Positions 34,900-44,048 of a DNA stretch of 64,000 nucleotides are shown in pieces. The DNA lies in contig CAMATN010000003.1 of assembly GCA_945861155.1 (NCBI GenBank), positions 1 through 64,000 on the forward strand, given 5' to 3'. The position numbers were made by a program, and so were the translations under genes. Origin of the DNA: Rhizobium sp. Q54. GTDB lineage: Bacteria > Pseudomonadota > Alphaproteobacteria > ATCC43930 > CGMCC-115725. The stretch's first letter is position 1, and each line of letters starts with the position of its first letter. The notes under the pieces were generated by a model. The model did no database searches. It saw only the letters and a list, made by a program, of their open reading frames with translations, and was not told the DNA's origin.

Positions 34900-36474
34900 T
34901 TACGGGTGGCGCCGGGGCGCCGCGACATTCAGCGAAGCGGTTCGCGCCGTCGCCTTTCCGACCACGCGCGAGCGCGCCGGGCTTCGAACCAACGCGCGCG
35001 AAAGCCTGGCCGGCGTGCTCGCGGAGCGGACCAGCACCGCGGCGCGAACGGAATTGGTCGTCCCGCGCGGCTTCAGAATGCGCGAGAGGGCCTGGACGGC
35101 GGTGGCCAGTTTGGGCGCGATACGGCGGTCCATCGCGGCAGCGGCGGCGGCCATCAGGGTGGCGCGCGGGGCGAGCTGCGGCGAGCCGGCCAATACCGGC
35201 GCGTTCTCAAGCCGCCCCTCGGGCAGGTCCACCAATGCCGGCGCGACCGGCCGGCCGCCGAGAAAGACCGCGCGCGGCACGACGCTCGCGAAGCGCCGGT
35301 TGCGATAATCGCCGTTGACGATATCGGCCGGCGGCCCGTCATTGACCGCCGGGCCGATCGTCGACAGATCGGCCACGCTGTCGGCGTTGAGCCGGCGGAT
35401 CGCGTCGAGGTCGTGCGTAAAGCTCGGCCAATACGCTTCGCCCGGCGCCAGCGGGAACCATGCCACGGCGGGGCCGATCCCGTTGGGACAGCTCAGCCCG
35501 ACCCCGGCGGTCCCGAGAAAGGCGACGGAAGCGGGCATATAGGCCGGGTTTGCGACGAGTTTTCCGGGAACCCAGCCCCAGCGTTCGGTGTCCTTGTCCG
35601 GCCCGGCGAGCCGCGCCCACCGCCCGTAATGCGACGGCGCGAACCCCCACGCCATGTCGTCGATCCAGTTCCAGCCCCACGGCGCCACCCAGCGCCAACG
35701 CCCATGGCGAAACGGCGCCCAGCCATCGGGCAGCGTCTGCGGAAACCAGACCGCGCCGTAACCGTCGATTGTCTGCCAGATGCCGTGCCCGTCGAGCGCC
35801 TCATGGCCGGTCATTTCAGCCGAAACGTGGCGCAGCGCCTGCGGGTCCGCATCGCGGCCGGTCGTCGGACGCCACCACGCCACGGAATCGTCGGCCGCCG
35901 GCCCGTGCAGCGTCGCCGAGACCGGGTCGCTGCCGCTCAATTCGGTTGCCGAGCCGGTCGCGACGGCGGCGTCGAGCCCCTTGCCGACAAACCGCGCGCG
36001 TCCGTCCATCACCGCGATCCGCGACGGCGCGCGCTCGTCGCCGGCCGTGATCTCGTATTCTCCGGGGGTCAGCAGCCACACTCCGCCGCGCGCAATGTCG
36101 ATTTCGATGCTGCGCGCCGGATCGAGCTGCGACAGATGCACACCGATCTGCCCGCGCCGCAGCACGATCTGCGTCCCGCTGGCGTCGAGTTGCGCCAGAT
36201 CGATTTCGGTCGCGGCGAAAAGCGCGATCGTCTCGGCGCCGATGTGCAGGACGGCGCGGCCCTGTGCCGCCGTCCGCACCGACATGCCGGCGGCGACCGG
36301 GTCGTTCGGCCCCGAATCGGCCCACTCGGCCCCCGCGGCGCGAACCGCGACACTGCCCTCGGCAATGGCGACCCGCCCGACCCGCGCCAATGGCGAATCT
36401 TCAGCGCGCACCGACGAACCGACGATCAGAGCCAGCAAAACCACGCAGGCTGTCAGGATTTGGCTTCCCCTCAT
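34900..36474 (-). CDS. Exported FecR/DUF6600 protein
   Basis: This 524-residue exported protein has a signal peptide (1-24). The N-terminal part resembles a FecR-like beta-domain (RGQIGVHLSQLDPARSIEI). The middle (about 230-330) has the Trp/Tyr/Gly-rich DUF6600 pattern: GYGAVWFPQTLPDGWAPFR, WGWNWIDDMAWGFAPSHYG and RWGWVPG. The C-terminal 100 residues are Ala/Arg-rich and probably disordered. A role in the envelope is likely, but the family has no defined function. There is no sigma factor next to it, so it is not a standard FecIR pair. Confidence 0.8.
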   Translation of the reverse strand: MRGSQILTACVVLLALIVGSSVRAEDSPLARVGRVAIAEGSVAVRAAGAEWADSGPNDPVAAGMSVRTAAQGRAVLHIGAETIALFAATEIDLAQLDASGTQIVLRRGQIGVHLSQLDPARSIEIDIARGGVWLLTPGEYEITAGDERAPSRIAVMDGRARFVGKGLDAAVATGSATELSGSDPVSATLHGPAADDSVAWWRPTTGRDADPQALRHVSAEMTGHEALDGHGIWQTIDGYGAVWFPQTLPDGWAPFRHGRWRWVAPWGWNWIDDMAWGFAPSHYGRWARLAGPDKDTERWGWVPGKLVANPAYMPASVAFLGTAGVGLSCPNGIGPAVAWFPLAPGEAYWPSFTHDLDAIRRLNADSVADLSTIGPAVNDGPPADIVNGDYRNRRFASVVPRAVFLGGRPVAPALVDLPEGRLENAPVLAGSPQLAPRATLMAAAAAAMDRRIAPKLATAVQALSRILKPRGTTNSVRAAVLVRSASTPARLSRALVRSPARSRVVGKATARTASLNVAAPRRHP

Positions 36475-36598
36475 TGGATGACCATAGCATTAGATGCGAC
36501 GCTCGGCAGCCTATCTCTTCGTCGATAAGGAGGCACTACGCGGCGATCATCGGTCCCGCCTGCGCCGGGGCGTCAAGCACGCTGGCCGGCATCCGAGA

Positions 36599-37954
36599 CT
36601 AGGTGCGCATGAACCCGCTGATTTCGTCGGTGGCCCAGGCGATCGCCTGGTCGATCGTTTTGCCCCCCTGGGTGCATTGCGCGATCATCTTGGGCATCGT
36701 CGCCTGGGTATAGATCTGAACCGCGATCCTGGGCGGCGCCGGGGCGGCTGCGATCGAGGGGATCTGGTCGGCATGGCGCGGCGGGTAGTTGTAGAGAGAG
36801 CCGGACGGCGGACCCTCATCGGCCCAAATCTTGAAGTCGCGCAGCTTCCGATAGGGCGGTATGTCGAAGCCCTGGCTCGCCGCGACCAGCTTCTCGACCG
36901 CGGGGCGCTGCTGAAGATAGGTCAGGAGGCTCTTCGCCGCGGTCTTGTTCGGCGAGAATTTCCACAGAGTCCAGTAGAACGGCAGGAACGGCTCGTAGCG
37001 ACCTTTCGGCCCCTTGGGCGAGGGAAAAGTCCACAATTGCTCGGCGATTTGCGGCGCGTCGCGCTTCGCCACGGCCCAGGCCGAGGGCGGGTTCATGATC
37101 AGGCTGGCTTTGCCCGAGACCAGCATCTTGTTGTTCGCGGCATCATCCCACGCGAAGACATCGGCGGGCAGCGACGGCACCAGTCTCTTGAACCATTCGA
37201 GCACCTGCCTCGTCGCGTCCGAATTGACCGTGACGTTGCCCTTGTCATCGACCAGCGTCGCGCCGTGCGACGCGAAAACCGCGCCGACCCAGTCGACCGC
37301 GTCCGAACCGCCGCCGAGCGGCATGCCGAACGGATGGCCGCCCTTGGCGCATTTCTCGGCGGTTTGCTGGAACAAATCCCAGCTCCATGTCGCGGCGAGT
37401 TCCTTGTCCTCGCGCCCGGCCGGGTACATCCGCGTGACATCGAGCCCGGCGTGCTGCTTGATCAGGTCGATGCGGCCGCAGGGCGGCTTTGTCAAAGTGC
37501 CAACAGAGGTCGGCACCGCAACCCAGCGCCCGTTGAACTTGGCGAGATACTCGACGGTCTCGCCAACCTCGCCATTCTGCTCGATCAGGCCGCTCACAAC
37601 ATCGTCAACCGGTTCGAGCTTGTCGGCATAGGAGCTGGGCATCCAGGTCGACATCGACAGCACATCGTGTCCCGAGCCGGCCTGCGCCTCCGCCGCGATC
37701 GTGATGCGCAATTTGTCGCCGGTGCTGGTGATGAAATCGAGCTTGAGGTCGATTTTCTCCGTGTCCGCCCATTCCTGGGCAAGCTTGCGCACCGCCTCGT
37801 TGGCGCCGGGAACCCAGTGATCCCAGAAGCCGACATTGAGCCTGCCGGCCGCATACGCCCCGCGCGCGAACGGGGCCGCCAGCGTCGCCCCAGTCGCTGT
37901 CGCCAACGCCGCAGCCGCCAGCACGCTGCGCCGGGTTAACGCGCTATTCGGCAT
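36599..37954 (-). CDS. Extracellular solute-binding protein, sugar-ABC type
   Basis: This is a 451-residue periplasmic binding protein of the family-1 carbohydrate class. The Tat-type signal (TRRSVLAAAALATATG) is followed by LNVGFWDHWVPGANEAVRKL and SMSTWMPSSYADK, which fit this class. Of two closely spaced ATG codons, the one at 37954 is favoured because GGAGGGG lies 6 bases ahead. No permease or ATPase for it is in the window, so it is an orphan subunit or works with a distant transporter. Confidence 0.85.
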   Translation of the reverse strand: MPNSALTRRSVLAAAALATATGATLAAPFARGAYAAGRLNVGFWDHWVPGANEAVRKLAQEWADTEKIDLKLDFITSTGDKLRITIAAEAQAGSGHDVLSMSTWMPSSYADKLEPVDDVVSGLIEQNGEVGETVEYLAKFNGRWVAVPTSVGTLTKPPCGRIDLIKQHAGLDVTRMYPAGREDKELAATWSWDLFQQTAEKCAKGGHPFGMPLGGGSDAVDWVGAVFASHGATLVDDKGNVTVNSDATRQVLEWFKRLVPSLPADVFAWDDAANNKMLVSGKASLIMNPPSAWAVAKRDAPQIAEQLWTFPSPKGPKGRYEPFLPFYWTLWKFSPNKTAAKSLLTYLQQRPAVEKLVAASQGFDIPPYRKLRDFKIWADEGPPSGSLYNYPPRHADQIPSIAAAPAPPRIAVQIYTQATMPKMIAQCTQGGKTIDQAIAWATDEISGFMRT

Positions 37955-37983
37955 CGTCATCCCCTCCAAGACCGGCATTCCTG

Positions 37984-38412
37984 TCAGCAGTAACGCCCGG
38001 TGGACGACGTCTCCTGAAGCAATGCCAGGAAGTCGGCGACCTTGAGGATGCGGATGCCACGGTAAGACCCGAGCCGGAGCAAGGCTGCGTCGCCGGTTAC
38101 GACAAAACGGGAGCCGGCGGAGACAGCGCATTCGAGCACGCGGTTGTCGTCCGGGTCCTCCGGAACGGCGTCTATGATTTCGGTCGGGTGCACAAGCGAG
38201 GTGAAGCGGGAAAGCTGAGCGGCTGTTCCTTGGAGCATGTCGTCACTCCACAAAAACTTGTCCCGCAACACCCGGTTGATCTCCTCAAGCAACGGACCGG
38301 AGATATCGAGCCTGATAAGACCCTGGCGAGCCGCGGCAAGCACTCGCAACGGTAACCCGTTGAATACCAGAGCATAAATATAGACGTTTGTATCGACGGT
38401 GACGCCGATCAC
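37984..38412 (-). CDS. PIN-domain toxin of a type II toxin-antitoxin pair
   Basis: This 142-residue protein is of the PIN family, expected to be an RNA-cutting toxin. The acidic metal-binding residues are at VTVDTNV near the start, in LLEEINRVL and in EDPDDNRVLECAV, followed by GDAALLRL. Start is GTG, 8 bases after the antitoxin stop, as expected for a toxin encoded second. Confidence 0.85.
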   Translation of the reverse strand: MIGVTVDTNVYIYALVFNGLPLRVLAAARQGLIRLDISGPLLEEINRVLRDKFLWSDDMLQGTAAQLSRFTSLVHPTEIIDAVPEDPDDNRVLECAVSAGSRFVVTGDAALLRLGSYRGIRILKVADFLALLQETSSTGRYC

Positions 38413-38420
38413 CCAGCGGC

Positions 38421-38675
38421 CTAAATGTCTTTGCAGCGGTTCTCTGCACGAACCTCAGCTATCAGCCGGGGTATGTCGGCCTCTGTGAGACCGAGCGCCC
38501 CGGCGCTCTCGCGTCCGTAGGCGAGAAGCTTCTGCCATGCCCGCTCATCCATGTATCGCTCGATAGCCTCGCGCACGACCTCGCTGGGGGCTCGATGGTC
38601 TTCCTCGGCCGCCGCTCTGATTTCCGGCAGCAGACCGGGCGGAACCAGCGTCTCGGAATGGTCCTCGGCTGTCAT
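38421..38675 (-). CDS. Ribbon-helix-helix antitoxin
   Basis: This is an 84-residue partner of the PIN toxin. The N-terminal half has the strand-helix-helix pattern SETLVPPGLLPEI ... APSEVVREAIERYM of a DNA-binding RHH protein; the C-terminal half (ESAGALGLTEADIPRL) is the likely toxin-binding region. ATG at 38675 is preferred over an upstream TTG. Confidence 0.78.
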   Translation of the reverse strand: MTAEDHSETLVPPGLLPEIRAAAEEDHRAPSEVVREAIERYMDERAWQKLLAYGRESAGALGLTEADIPRLIAEVRAENRCKDI

Positions 38676-38800
38676 TATCAGCAACTTGGCATCAGGGTCT
38701 CTTAAGTCAAGCTCCTCCCTGAGAGGGTGGACTGCCCGTATCGTCGAACGGCGACGCTAAAACGGCGAATTCGCGTGCATCGGATCACTCGACCCCAAGG

Positions 38801-40306
38801 TCAGCGCATCGTCGGCATTACATACTCGGCGCCGCTGCGGATGCCGGCCGGCCAGCGCGAGGTCACGGTCTTCAGCCGGGTGTAAAACCGCACGCCTTCC
38901 ATGCCGTGCACCGCCATGTCGCCGAAGAGCGACCGCTTCCAGCCGCCGAAGCTGTGAAACGCCATCGGCACCGGGATCGGCACGTTGACCCCGACCATGC
39001 CGATCTGGATGCGGTTGGCGAACTCGCGCGCGGCGTCGCCGTCGCGGGTGAAGATCGCGACCCCGTTGCCGTATTCGTGGTCGTTGACGAGCTTGACGGC
39101 CTGTTCGAAATCCGGCGCGCGCACGACCGACAGCACCGGCCCGAAGATCTCCTCCTTGTAGATCCGCATGTCCGGCGTCACGTCGTCGAACAGGCAGCCG
39201 CCGAGGAAGAAGCCGCTCTCGTAGCCCTGCAGATTGAGGCCGCGGCCATCGACGACGAGCTTCGCACCCTCCGCAACCCCAAGATCGACATAGGAGCGAA
39301 CTTTGGCGAGGTGCGTTCCGGTAACCAGCGGCCCCATCTCGGCGTCGGGATCGGTGCCCGGCCCGACCTTCAGCGCCCGCACCCGCGGCACGAGCTTGTC
39401 CATCAGCCGGTCGCCGACGCCGCCGACCGCGACCGCCACCGACACCGCCATGCAGCGCTCTCCGGCCGAGCCGTAGGCGGCGCCCATCAGCGCGTCGGTC
39501 GCCTGGTCGAGATCGGCGTCGGGCATCACGACCATGTGGTTCTTGGCGCCGCCCAATGCCTGGACGCGCTTCCCGTTCTGCGCCGCGGTCGCGTAGATGT
39601 ACGCGGCGATCGCGGTCGAGCCGACAAAGCTGATCGCGTCGACATCGGGGTGACGCAGCAGCGCGTCGACCGCCTCCTTGTCGCCGTTGACGACGTTGAA
39701 GACGCCGGGCGGGAGGCCCGCTTCGAGCAACAATTCGGCGATGCGGTACCCGGTCGAGGGGTCGCGCTCGGAAGGCTTCAGCACGAAACTGTTGCCGCAG
39801 GCCAGCGCCACCGGGAACATCCACATCGGCACCATCGCCGGGAAGTTGAACGGCGTGATCCCGACACAGACCCCGAGCGGCTGGCGCACCGACCAGCTGT
39901 CGATGCCGCGGCCGACCTGCTCGGTGAAGTCGCCCTTCAGCAGATGCGGGATGCCGCAGGCGAACTCGACGACTTCGGCGCCGCGCACCAGTTCGCCCTT
40001 GGCGTCCGACAGCACTTTGCCGTGCTCGTCGGTGATGATGCGGGCCATCGCGTCGGCCTCGCGCTCCAACAGCTCGCGGAACTTGAACAGCACCCGGGCG
40101 CGGGTCAGCGGCGGGGTCGCCGCCCAGCCCGGGAACGCCGCCGCGGCGGCGCGCACCGCCTGGTCGACCTCGGCGGCGCCGCCAAGGGCGACCCGGCCGG
40201 CGCGCTCGCCGGTCGCCGGGTTGAACACATCGCCCCACCGGCCGCCCGATCCGCCGGCCGTATTTTCCGCGCGCTTGCCGTTGATGAAATGCTGGAGGTC
40301 GCTCAT
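38801..40306 (-). CDS. mmsA: Methylmalonate-semialdehyde dehydrogenase (CoA-acylating)
   Basis: This enzyme converts methylmalonate or malonate semialdehyde to propionyl-CoA or acetyl-CoA in valine, inositol and pyrimidine breakdown. The 501-residue protein is an aldehyde dehydrogenase with the nucleophile Cys285 (GERCMAVS), cofactor motif FVGSTAIA, and LGGAKNH where general-base aldehyde dehydrogenases have a Glu, as is characteristic for the CoA-dependent MmsA group. [25 protein letters not shown]-like end ([15 protein letters not shown]) matches the family. It stands alone between a TA pair and a repeat. Confidence 0.93.
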   Translation of the reverse strand: MSDLQHFINGKRAENTAGGSGGRWGDVFNPATGERAGRVALGGAAEVDQAVRAAAAAFPGWAATPPLTRARVLFKFRELLEREADAMARIITDEHGKVLSDAKGELVRGAEVVEFACGIPHLLKGDFTEQVGRGIDSWSVRQPLGVCVGITPFNFPAMVPMWMFPVALACGNSFVLKPSERDPSTGYRIAELLLEAGLPPGVFNVVNGDKEAVDALLRHPDVDAISFVGSTAIAAYIYATAAQNGKRVQALGGAKNHMVVMPDADLDQATDALMGAAYGSAGERCMAVSVAVAVGGVGDRLMDKLVPRVRALKVGPGTDPDAEMGPLVTGTHLAKVRSYVDLGVAEGAKLVVDGRGLNLQGYESGFFLGGCLFDDVTPDMRIYKEEIFGPVLSVVRAPDFEQAVKLVNDHEYGNGVAIFTRDGDAAREFANRIQIGMVGVNVPIPVPMAFHSFGGWKRSLFGDMAVHGMEGVRFYTRLKTVTSRWPAGIRSGAEYVMPTMR

Positions 40307-40546
40307 TGCCGTCTACCCGCAGGCTGGATTCGCTGAACGCGGCATCATAAGCCGGCGCGCCATGGCAGGGCAGGAGATTTTCGCGACTGACACAGCAGTA
40401 TTCGCGGTCTCTGCGGCTCTGCGGCGGCGGACGGTCACAGTCTCGGACGAATGGCAGTGCGTCCTTCGCGACGCGCCCCATGGGCGCTCCTCAGAGCTTG
40501 TGAATCATTCAAGCGAACCCAAAAAGGCCGGCTGCAATACCATCGC

Positions 40547-40663
40547 GCGTCCTTCGAGACGGCGCTCCGCGCCTCCTCAGGATGAGGATATGTCTTTGAT
40601 GGCATTAAGAAAGAACCTCATCCTGAGGAGCCCGCAACGCGGGCGTCTCGAAGGACGCACGGC
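40547..40663. repeat. 117-bp hairpin repeat family B, identical second copy
   Basis: It appears identical over 117 bases to 2824-2940. Another partial arm of the same family (GTCCTTCGCGACGC..) lies at about 40460-40492. The gene-free stretch 40307-40767 is mostly this repeat material; I see no gene in it. Confidence 0.9.
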
Positions 40664-40767
40664 GCCCCGCAACCCTGGCCGCTATAAGGAACGTTAGGCG
40701 AAGCGGCGGGCGGTTTCCTTTTCGGCGGCGCCCTCTATGATGCGCGCAGGCGAGCCGCGGAGGCGAT

Positions 40768-40971
40768 ATGGACCACACGATCTTTGTCATCGAGCTGATC
40801 GTCGTCGTGATCCTCTACATGCTGCCGACCCTGATCGCGTACGCGCGCGACATCCCGCAGCGGAAAACGGTCACCGTCGTCAACATCGTCTTCGGCTGGA
40901 CGCTGGTCGGCTGGGTAATCGCGTTCATCTGGGCATTGATGGCGCAGACCTCGCCCGAAGAGCAGACCTGA
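40768..40971 (+). CDS. Superinfection-immunity-like small membrane protein
   Basis: This 67-residue protein has two membrane helices (about 6-25 and 37-59) and the conserved pattern [14 protein letters not shown] then [20 protein letters not shown], which is the Imm/superinfection-immunity family. Phage T4 Imm blocks entry of DNA from later phages; chromosomal homologues are common and mostly uncharacterised. It ends 5 bases before the CobW gene. Confidence 0.82.
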   Translation: MDHTIFVIELIVVVILYMLPTLIAYARDIPQRKTVTVVNIVFGWTLVGWVIAFIWALMAQTSPEEQT

Positions 40972-40976
40972 CCGCA

Positions 40977-42056
40977 ATGGCTCGGAGTAGCGCGGCCGCG
41001 AGCAACGCCGCGTCGCGCATCCCGGTCACGGTCCTGACCGGCTTTCTCGGCAGCGGCAAGACGACGCTCCTCAATCATGTGCTGAAGCAGCCGGGCATGG
41101 ACGCGACCGCGGTCATCGTCAACGAGTTCGGCGAAATCGGTCTCGACCATTTGCTGGTCGAGAGCGCGACCGACGATGTCGTGGTGATGACCAGCGGCTG
41201 CTTGTGCTGCACGGTGCGCGGCGACATCGCCAACACGCTGACCGATCTGTTCGTCAGCCGGGTCAAGGGGCGGGTCCCCTATTTCACCCGCGTGGTGATC
41301 GAGACGACCGGGCTCGCCGACCCGGCCCCGGTGCTGCACGCGCTGCTCTCCGACCCGATCGTCGCCGAGCGCTACATGATCGACGGCGTGGTGACGACAA
41401 TCGACGCGGTCAATGGCGCCGGCACCCTCGACCGGCAATTCGAGGCGGTCAAGCAGGCCGCGGTCGCGGACCGGTTGATCGTGACCAAAGCCGACCTCGC
41501 CGATCCCGCTTCGCTCGCTGCGCTCGAGGCCCGGCTCGCCGCCCTCAACCCCGGCGCGCCGCAGTTGCGCGCGGCGCACGGCGCGATCGACCCCGATTCG
41601 CTGTTCGGGCTCGGCCTTTTCGACCCGGCGACCAAGGGCGTCGAGGTGCAGCGCTGGCTACGGGACGAGGCCGTCGCGGCGCCGCCCAACGAGGATGATC
41701 ACGCCGGCCACCAGCACGGCCCTGACGTCAATCGCCATGATGAGCGCATCCGCGCGTTCTGCATCACCCGCGACCGGCCGATGTCGTGGACCGCGCTGTC
41801 GGGCTGGCTCGACGCGCTGGCCTCGATGCGCGGCGATGATTTGTTACGCCTGAAGGCGATCGTCGCAATCGCCGACCGCCCCGACCAGCCGGTCGTCCTG
41901 CACGGGGTGCAGCATTTGTTTCACCCGCCGGTGCTGCTGCCGAAATGGCCTGATGACGACCGCCGCACCCGCATCGTGTTCATCACCCGCGACCTGCCGC
42001 GCGAGACCATCGAACAGAGCCTCGCCGCCTTCGAGGAGGTGGACGAATCGACGTGA
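40977..42056 (+). CDS. CobW-family G3E GTPase, metallochaperone-like
   Basis: This is a 359-residue GTPase that probably delivers a metal such as zinc or cobalt to a target. Walker A is GFLGSGKTT (22-30), the metal site GCLCC is at 74-78 and the CobW C-terminal domain covers about 265-355. A His/Asp-rich loop (near 239-257, including [13 protein letters not shown]) is typical of the metal-carrying members. It is co-directional with the small membrane protein. No Zur box was recognised upstream. Confidence 0.9.
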   Translation: MARSSAAASNAASRIPVTVLTGFLGSGKTTLLNHVLKQPGMDATAVIVNEFGEIGLDHLLVESATDDVVVMTSGCLCCTVRGDIANTLTDLFVSRVKGRVPYFTRVVIETTGLADPAPVLHALLSDPIVAERYMIDGVVTTIDAVNGAGTLDRQFEAVKQAAVADRLIVTKADLADPASLAALEARLAALNPGAPQLRAAHGAIDPDSLFGLGLFDPATKGVEVQRWLRDEAVAAPPNEDDHAGHQHGPDVNRHDERIRAFCITRDRPMSWTALSGWLDALASMRGDDLLRLKAIVAIADRPDQPVVLHGVQHLFHPPVLLPKWPDDDRRTRIVFITRDLPRETIEQSLAAFEEVDEST

Positions 42057-42071
42057 TTCCCATTCAATCAC

Positions 42072-42152
42072 TGTCATCCCGGCGAAGGCCGGGATCCACC
42101 GGGCTACCGCACGAGCGGCCGACAAGTGGATCCCGGCCTTCGCCGGGATGAC
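42072..42152. repeat. Palindromic repeat family A, copy with 'cgagcggc' loop
   Basis: Full inverted arms (CTGTCATCCCGGCGAAGGCC and complement) flank a 35-base loop. The same loop motif (GAGCGGC / GCCGCTCG) is found in the copies at 57039 and 63671. Confidence 0.9.
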
Positions 42153-42186
42153 GATCTGATATACACGCACAGCGGAGGAACGAATC

Positions 42187-43038
42187 ATGGCTCAGCAGAC
42201 GATTTCGGTAACCCCGATAGCCGGCGCGCTCGGCGCCGAACTGTCCGGCGTCGATCTGTCCCGCCCGCTCTCCGATGCGGCGATCGGCGAGATCCGAGCG
42301 GCGCTGCTTGGGCATCACGTGATCTTCTTTCGCGACCAGCATCTGACACCCGAGCAGCATCTGGCGTTCGGCCACCGTTTCGGCGAGTTGCAGGTGCATG
42401 AGTTCGTCGAAGGTTTGGCCGACAACGAGGAAATCCTCGAAGTCCGCAAGGAAGCCGACGAGACGCTCAATTTCGGCGGCGGCTGGCACACCGATGTCAG
42501 CTATCTCGAACGCCCGGCGCTGGGGTCGGTGCTCTATGCCCACGCGGTGCCGGAATATGGCGGCGACACGATGTTCGCCAACCAGCACCTCGCCTACGAG
42601 ACGCTGTCCGACGGCATGAAGGCGATGCTCGACGGCATGACCGCGGTCCACAGCGCCCGCCGGCCCTACGGGACCAACGCGGTGCGCGCGATGTATGCCG
42701 GGCCGTCCTCGATGCGCTTCAACTTCACCGCGGCGGCCCACGAGGAGGTCGAGCATCCGGTCATCCGCACCCATGTCGAGACCGGCAGGAAGTCGCTCTA
42801 CGTCAACCGCACCTTCACGCTGCGCTTCAAGGACATGACCGAAGCCGAGAGCGCGCCGCTGTTGGATTATTTGTGCGACCACGCGGTGCGCCCGGAATTC
42901 ACCTGCCGCTTCCGCTGGCAGGCCAATTCGATCGCGTTCTGGGACAATCGCTGCGTCCAGCACAACGCGATCAACGACTATCACGGCCAGCGCCGGGTCA
43001 TGCACCGCGTCACGATCGAGGGCGAGCGCCCGGTCTGA
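42187..43038 (+). CDS. TauD/TfdA-family 2-oxoglutarate dioxygenase
   Basis: This 283-residue Fe(II)/2OG dioxygenase uses the H101-x-D103 pair (GGWHTDVSY) and the distal His259 (CVQHNAINDYHG) as iron ligands, with the 2OG-binding Arg in the following HGQRRVMHR. The family includes taurine, alkylsulfonate and 2,4-D dioxygenases. The cysD/cysNC sulfate genes 3 kb away are on the same strand but are assimilation genes, so taurine use is only a guess. AGGA precedes the ATG. Confidence 0.9.
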   Translation: MAQQTISVTPIAGALGAELSGVDLSRPLSDAAIGEIRAALLGHHVIFFRDQHLTPEQHLAFGHRFGELQVHEFVEGLADNEEILEVRKEADETLNFGGGWHTDVSYLERPALGSVLYAHAVPEYGGDTMFANQHLAYETLSDGMKAMLDGMTAVHSARRPYGTNAVRAMYAGPSSMRFNFTAAAHEEVEHPVIRTHVETGRKSLYVNRTFTLRFKDMTEAESAPLLDYLCDHAVRPEFTCRFRWQANSIAFWDNRCVQHNAINDYHGQRRVMHRVTIEGERPV

Positions 43039-43105
43039 CCGCGTTCCGGACCATGCTCCCTCTGGGCTCGGAGCCGGCCCCCACCCCTCCCCTCCCCCGC
43101 TGGCG

Positions 43106-43870
43106 CTACTTGCCGAAGAACATCCCGCCATTGACGTGGATCGTCTGGCCGGTCACGTAGCGGCCTTCCGGCCCGACCAGAAAGCGCACCATCGCGGCGA
43201 TCTCCTCGGGGCGACCCTGGCGCCCGAGCGGGATGTCGCGCGAGATGCTGCCGCGCCCGTGGGCGCCGCCGGCCGACGGCCCGCGCACCGTGTCGATCGA
43301 GCCCGGCGCGACGCAATTGGCGGTGATGTTGTGCGGCGCCAGCTCCATCGCAAAGCCGCGCATCAATCCTTCGAGGCCGGCTTTCGACGCGTTGACATGC
43401 ACCCGGCCGACCGACCCGGCATGATGCGACACGCCGGACAGGCCGATCAGGCTGCCGCCGCCGCGCTTGATCATCTCCGGCACGGTGGCCTTGGCGAGGA
43501 TGAAGGCGCCATCGAGCGCCACCGACAGGATCTCGTGCCATTCCTCGAGGTTCATCTGCAGGAACGGGGTCTGGCGCCTGAGCCCGGCATTGTTTATCGC
43601 GATGTCGACCCCGCCAAACTCGCGGACCGCGGCATCAACCATCGCCGCCACCGCGTCGGGCTTTGAAACATCGGCGAGGTAGGGCATGGCGCGGCCGCCG
43701 GCGGCGCGGATCTCTCTGGCGGTCTCCTCGGCGATGGCGCGGTCGCCACGACCATTGACGACGATGGCGGCGCCGTCGCGGGCGAGCGCCTCGGCGATCG
43801 CCTTGCCGATGTTCTTGCCGCCGCCGGTTACGATCGCAACCTTGCCCGCGAGCGCATTTGCCTCCGCCAT
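43106..43870 (-). CDS. SDR-family protein lacking the catalytic Tyr
   Basis: This is a 254-residue short-chain dehydrogenase-like protein with the cofactor motif TGGGKNIG, NNAG and the C-terminal GQTIHVNGGMFF typical of the family. The active-site Tyr of Y-x-x-x-K is replaced by Val: the codons read G-R-V-H-V-N-A-S-K. The Ser region SGVSHH is kept. Other parts of the fold look normal. Such a protein may bind cofactor or substrate without normal catalysis, or use a shifted residue. GGGAGAG precedes the ATG at 43870. It is convergent with the TauD gene. Confidence 0.85.
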   Translation of the reverse strand: MAEANALAGKVAIVTGGGKNIGKAIAEALARDGAAIVVNGRGDRAIAEETAREIRAAGGRAMPYLADVSKPDAVAAMVDAAVREFGGVDIAINNAGLRRQTPFLQMNLEEWHEILSVALDGAFILAKATVPEMIKRGGGSLIGLSGVSHHAGSVGRVHVNASKAGLEGLMRGFAMELAPHNITANCVAPGSIDTVRGPSAGGAHGRGSISRDIPLGRQGRPEEIAAMVRFLVGPEGRYVTGQTIHVNGGMFFGK

Positions 43871-43922
43871 GTTTCTCTCCCTCAGGTGTGCCGGTTCGAG
43901 GTAAGCACCCGCGCTGTCGAGC

Positions 43923-43957
43923 GTCAATCCGGGCAATCCGGCAATCCGGGCAATCGG
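43923..43957. repeat. Short tandem repeat, four units of CAATCCGG(G)
   Basis: Four near-identical 8-9 base units lie upstream of the SDR start and of the histidine-kinase gene. This may be simple slippage-prone sequence; no regulator site is recognised. Confidence 0.5.
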
Positions 43958-44048
43958 GGTGTTTCGCTTGCCAGCGTGGCATTAACCCAGGCAGATTGCC
44001 CGGACGCGCCTGGATGCGGGCAAATTTTGCGAGGCTCGACCCTCTCCG

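Noticed and set aside
33853-36528. An 891-codon open frame on the plus strand
   Set aside because: It is antisense to the LLM oxidoreductase and the FecR/DUF6600 gene, both of which have family motifs and proper starts. The translated product is Arg/Gly-rich without domain structure.
36599-38675. Binding protein and toxin-antitoxin genes as one operon
   Set aside because: They are co-directional, but gene order (antitoxin, toxin, binding protein), the separate ribosome site and unrelated functions make functional linkage unlikely.
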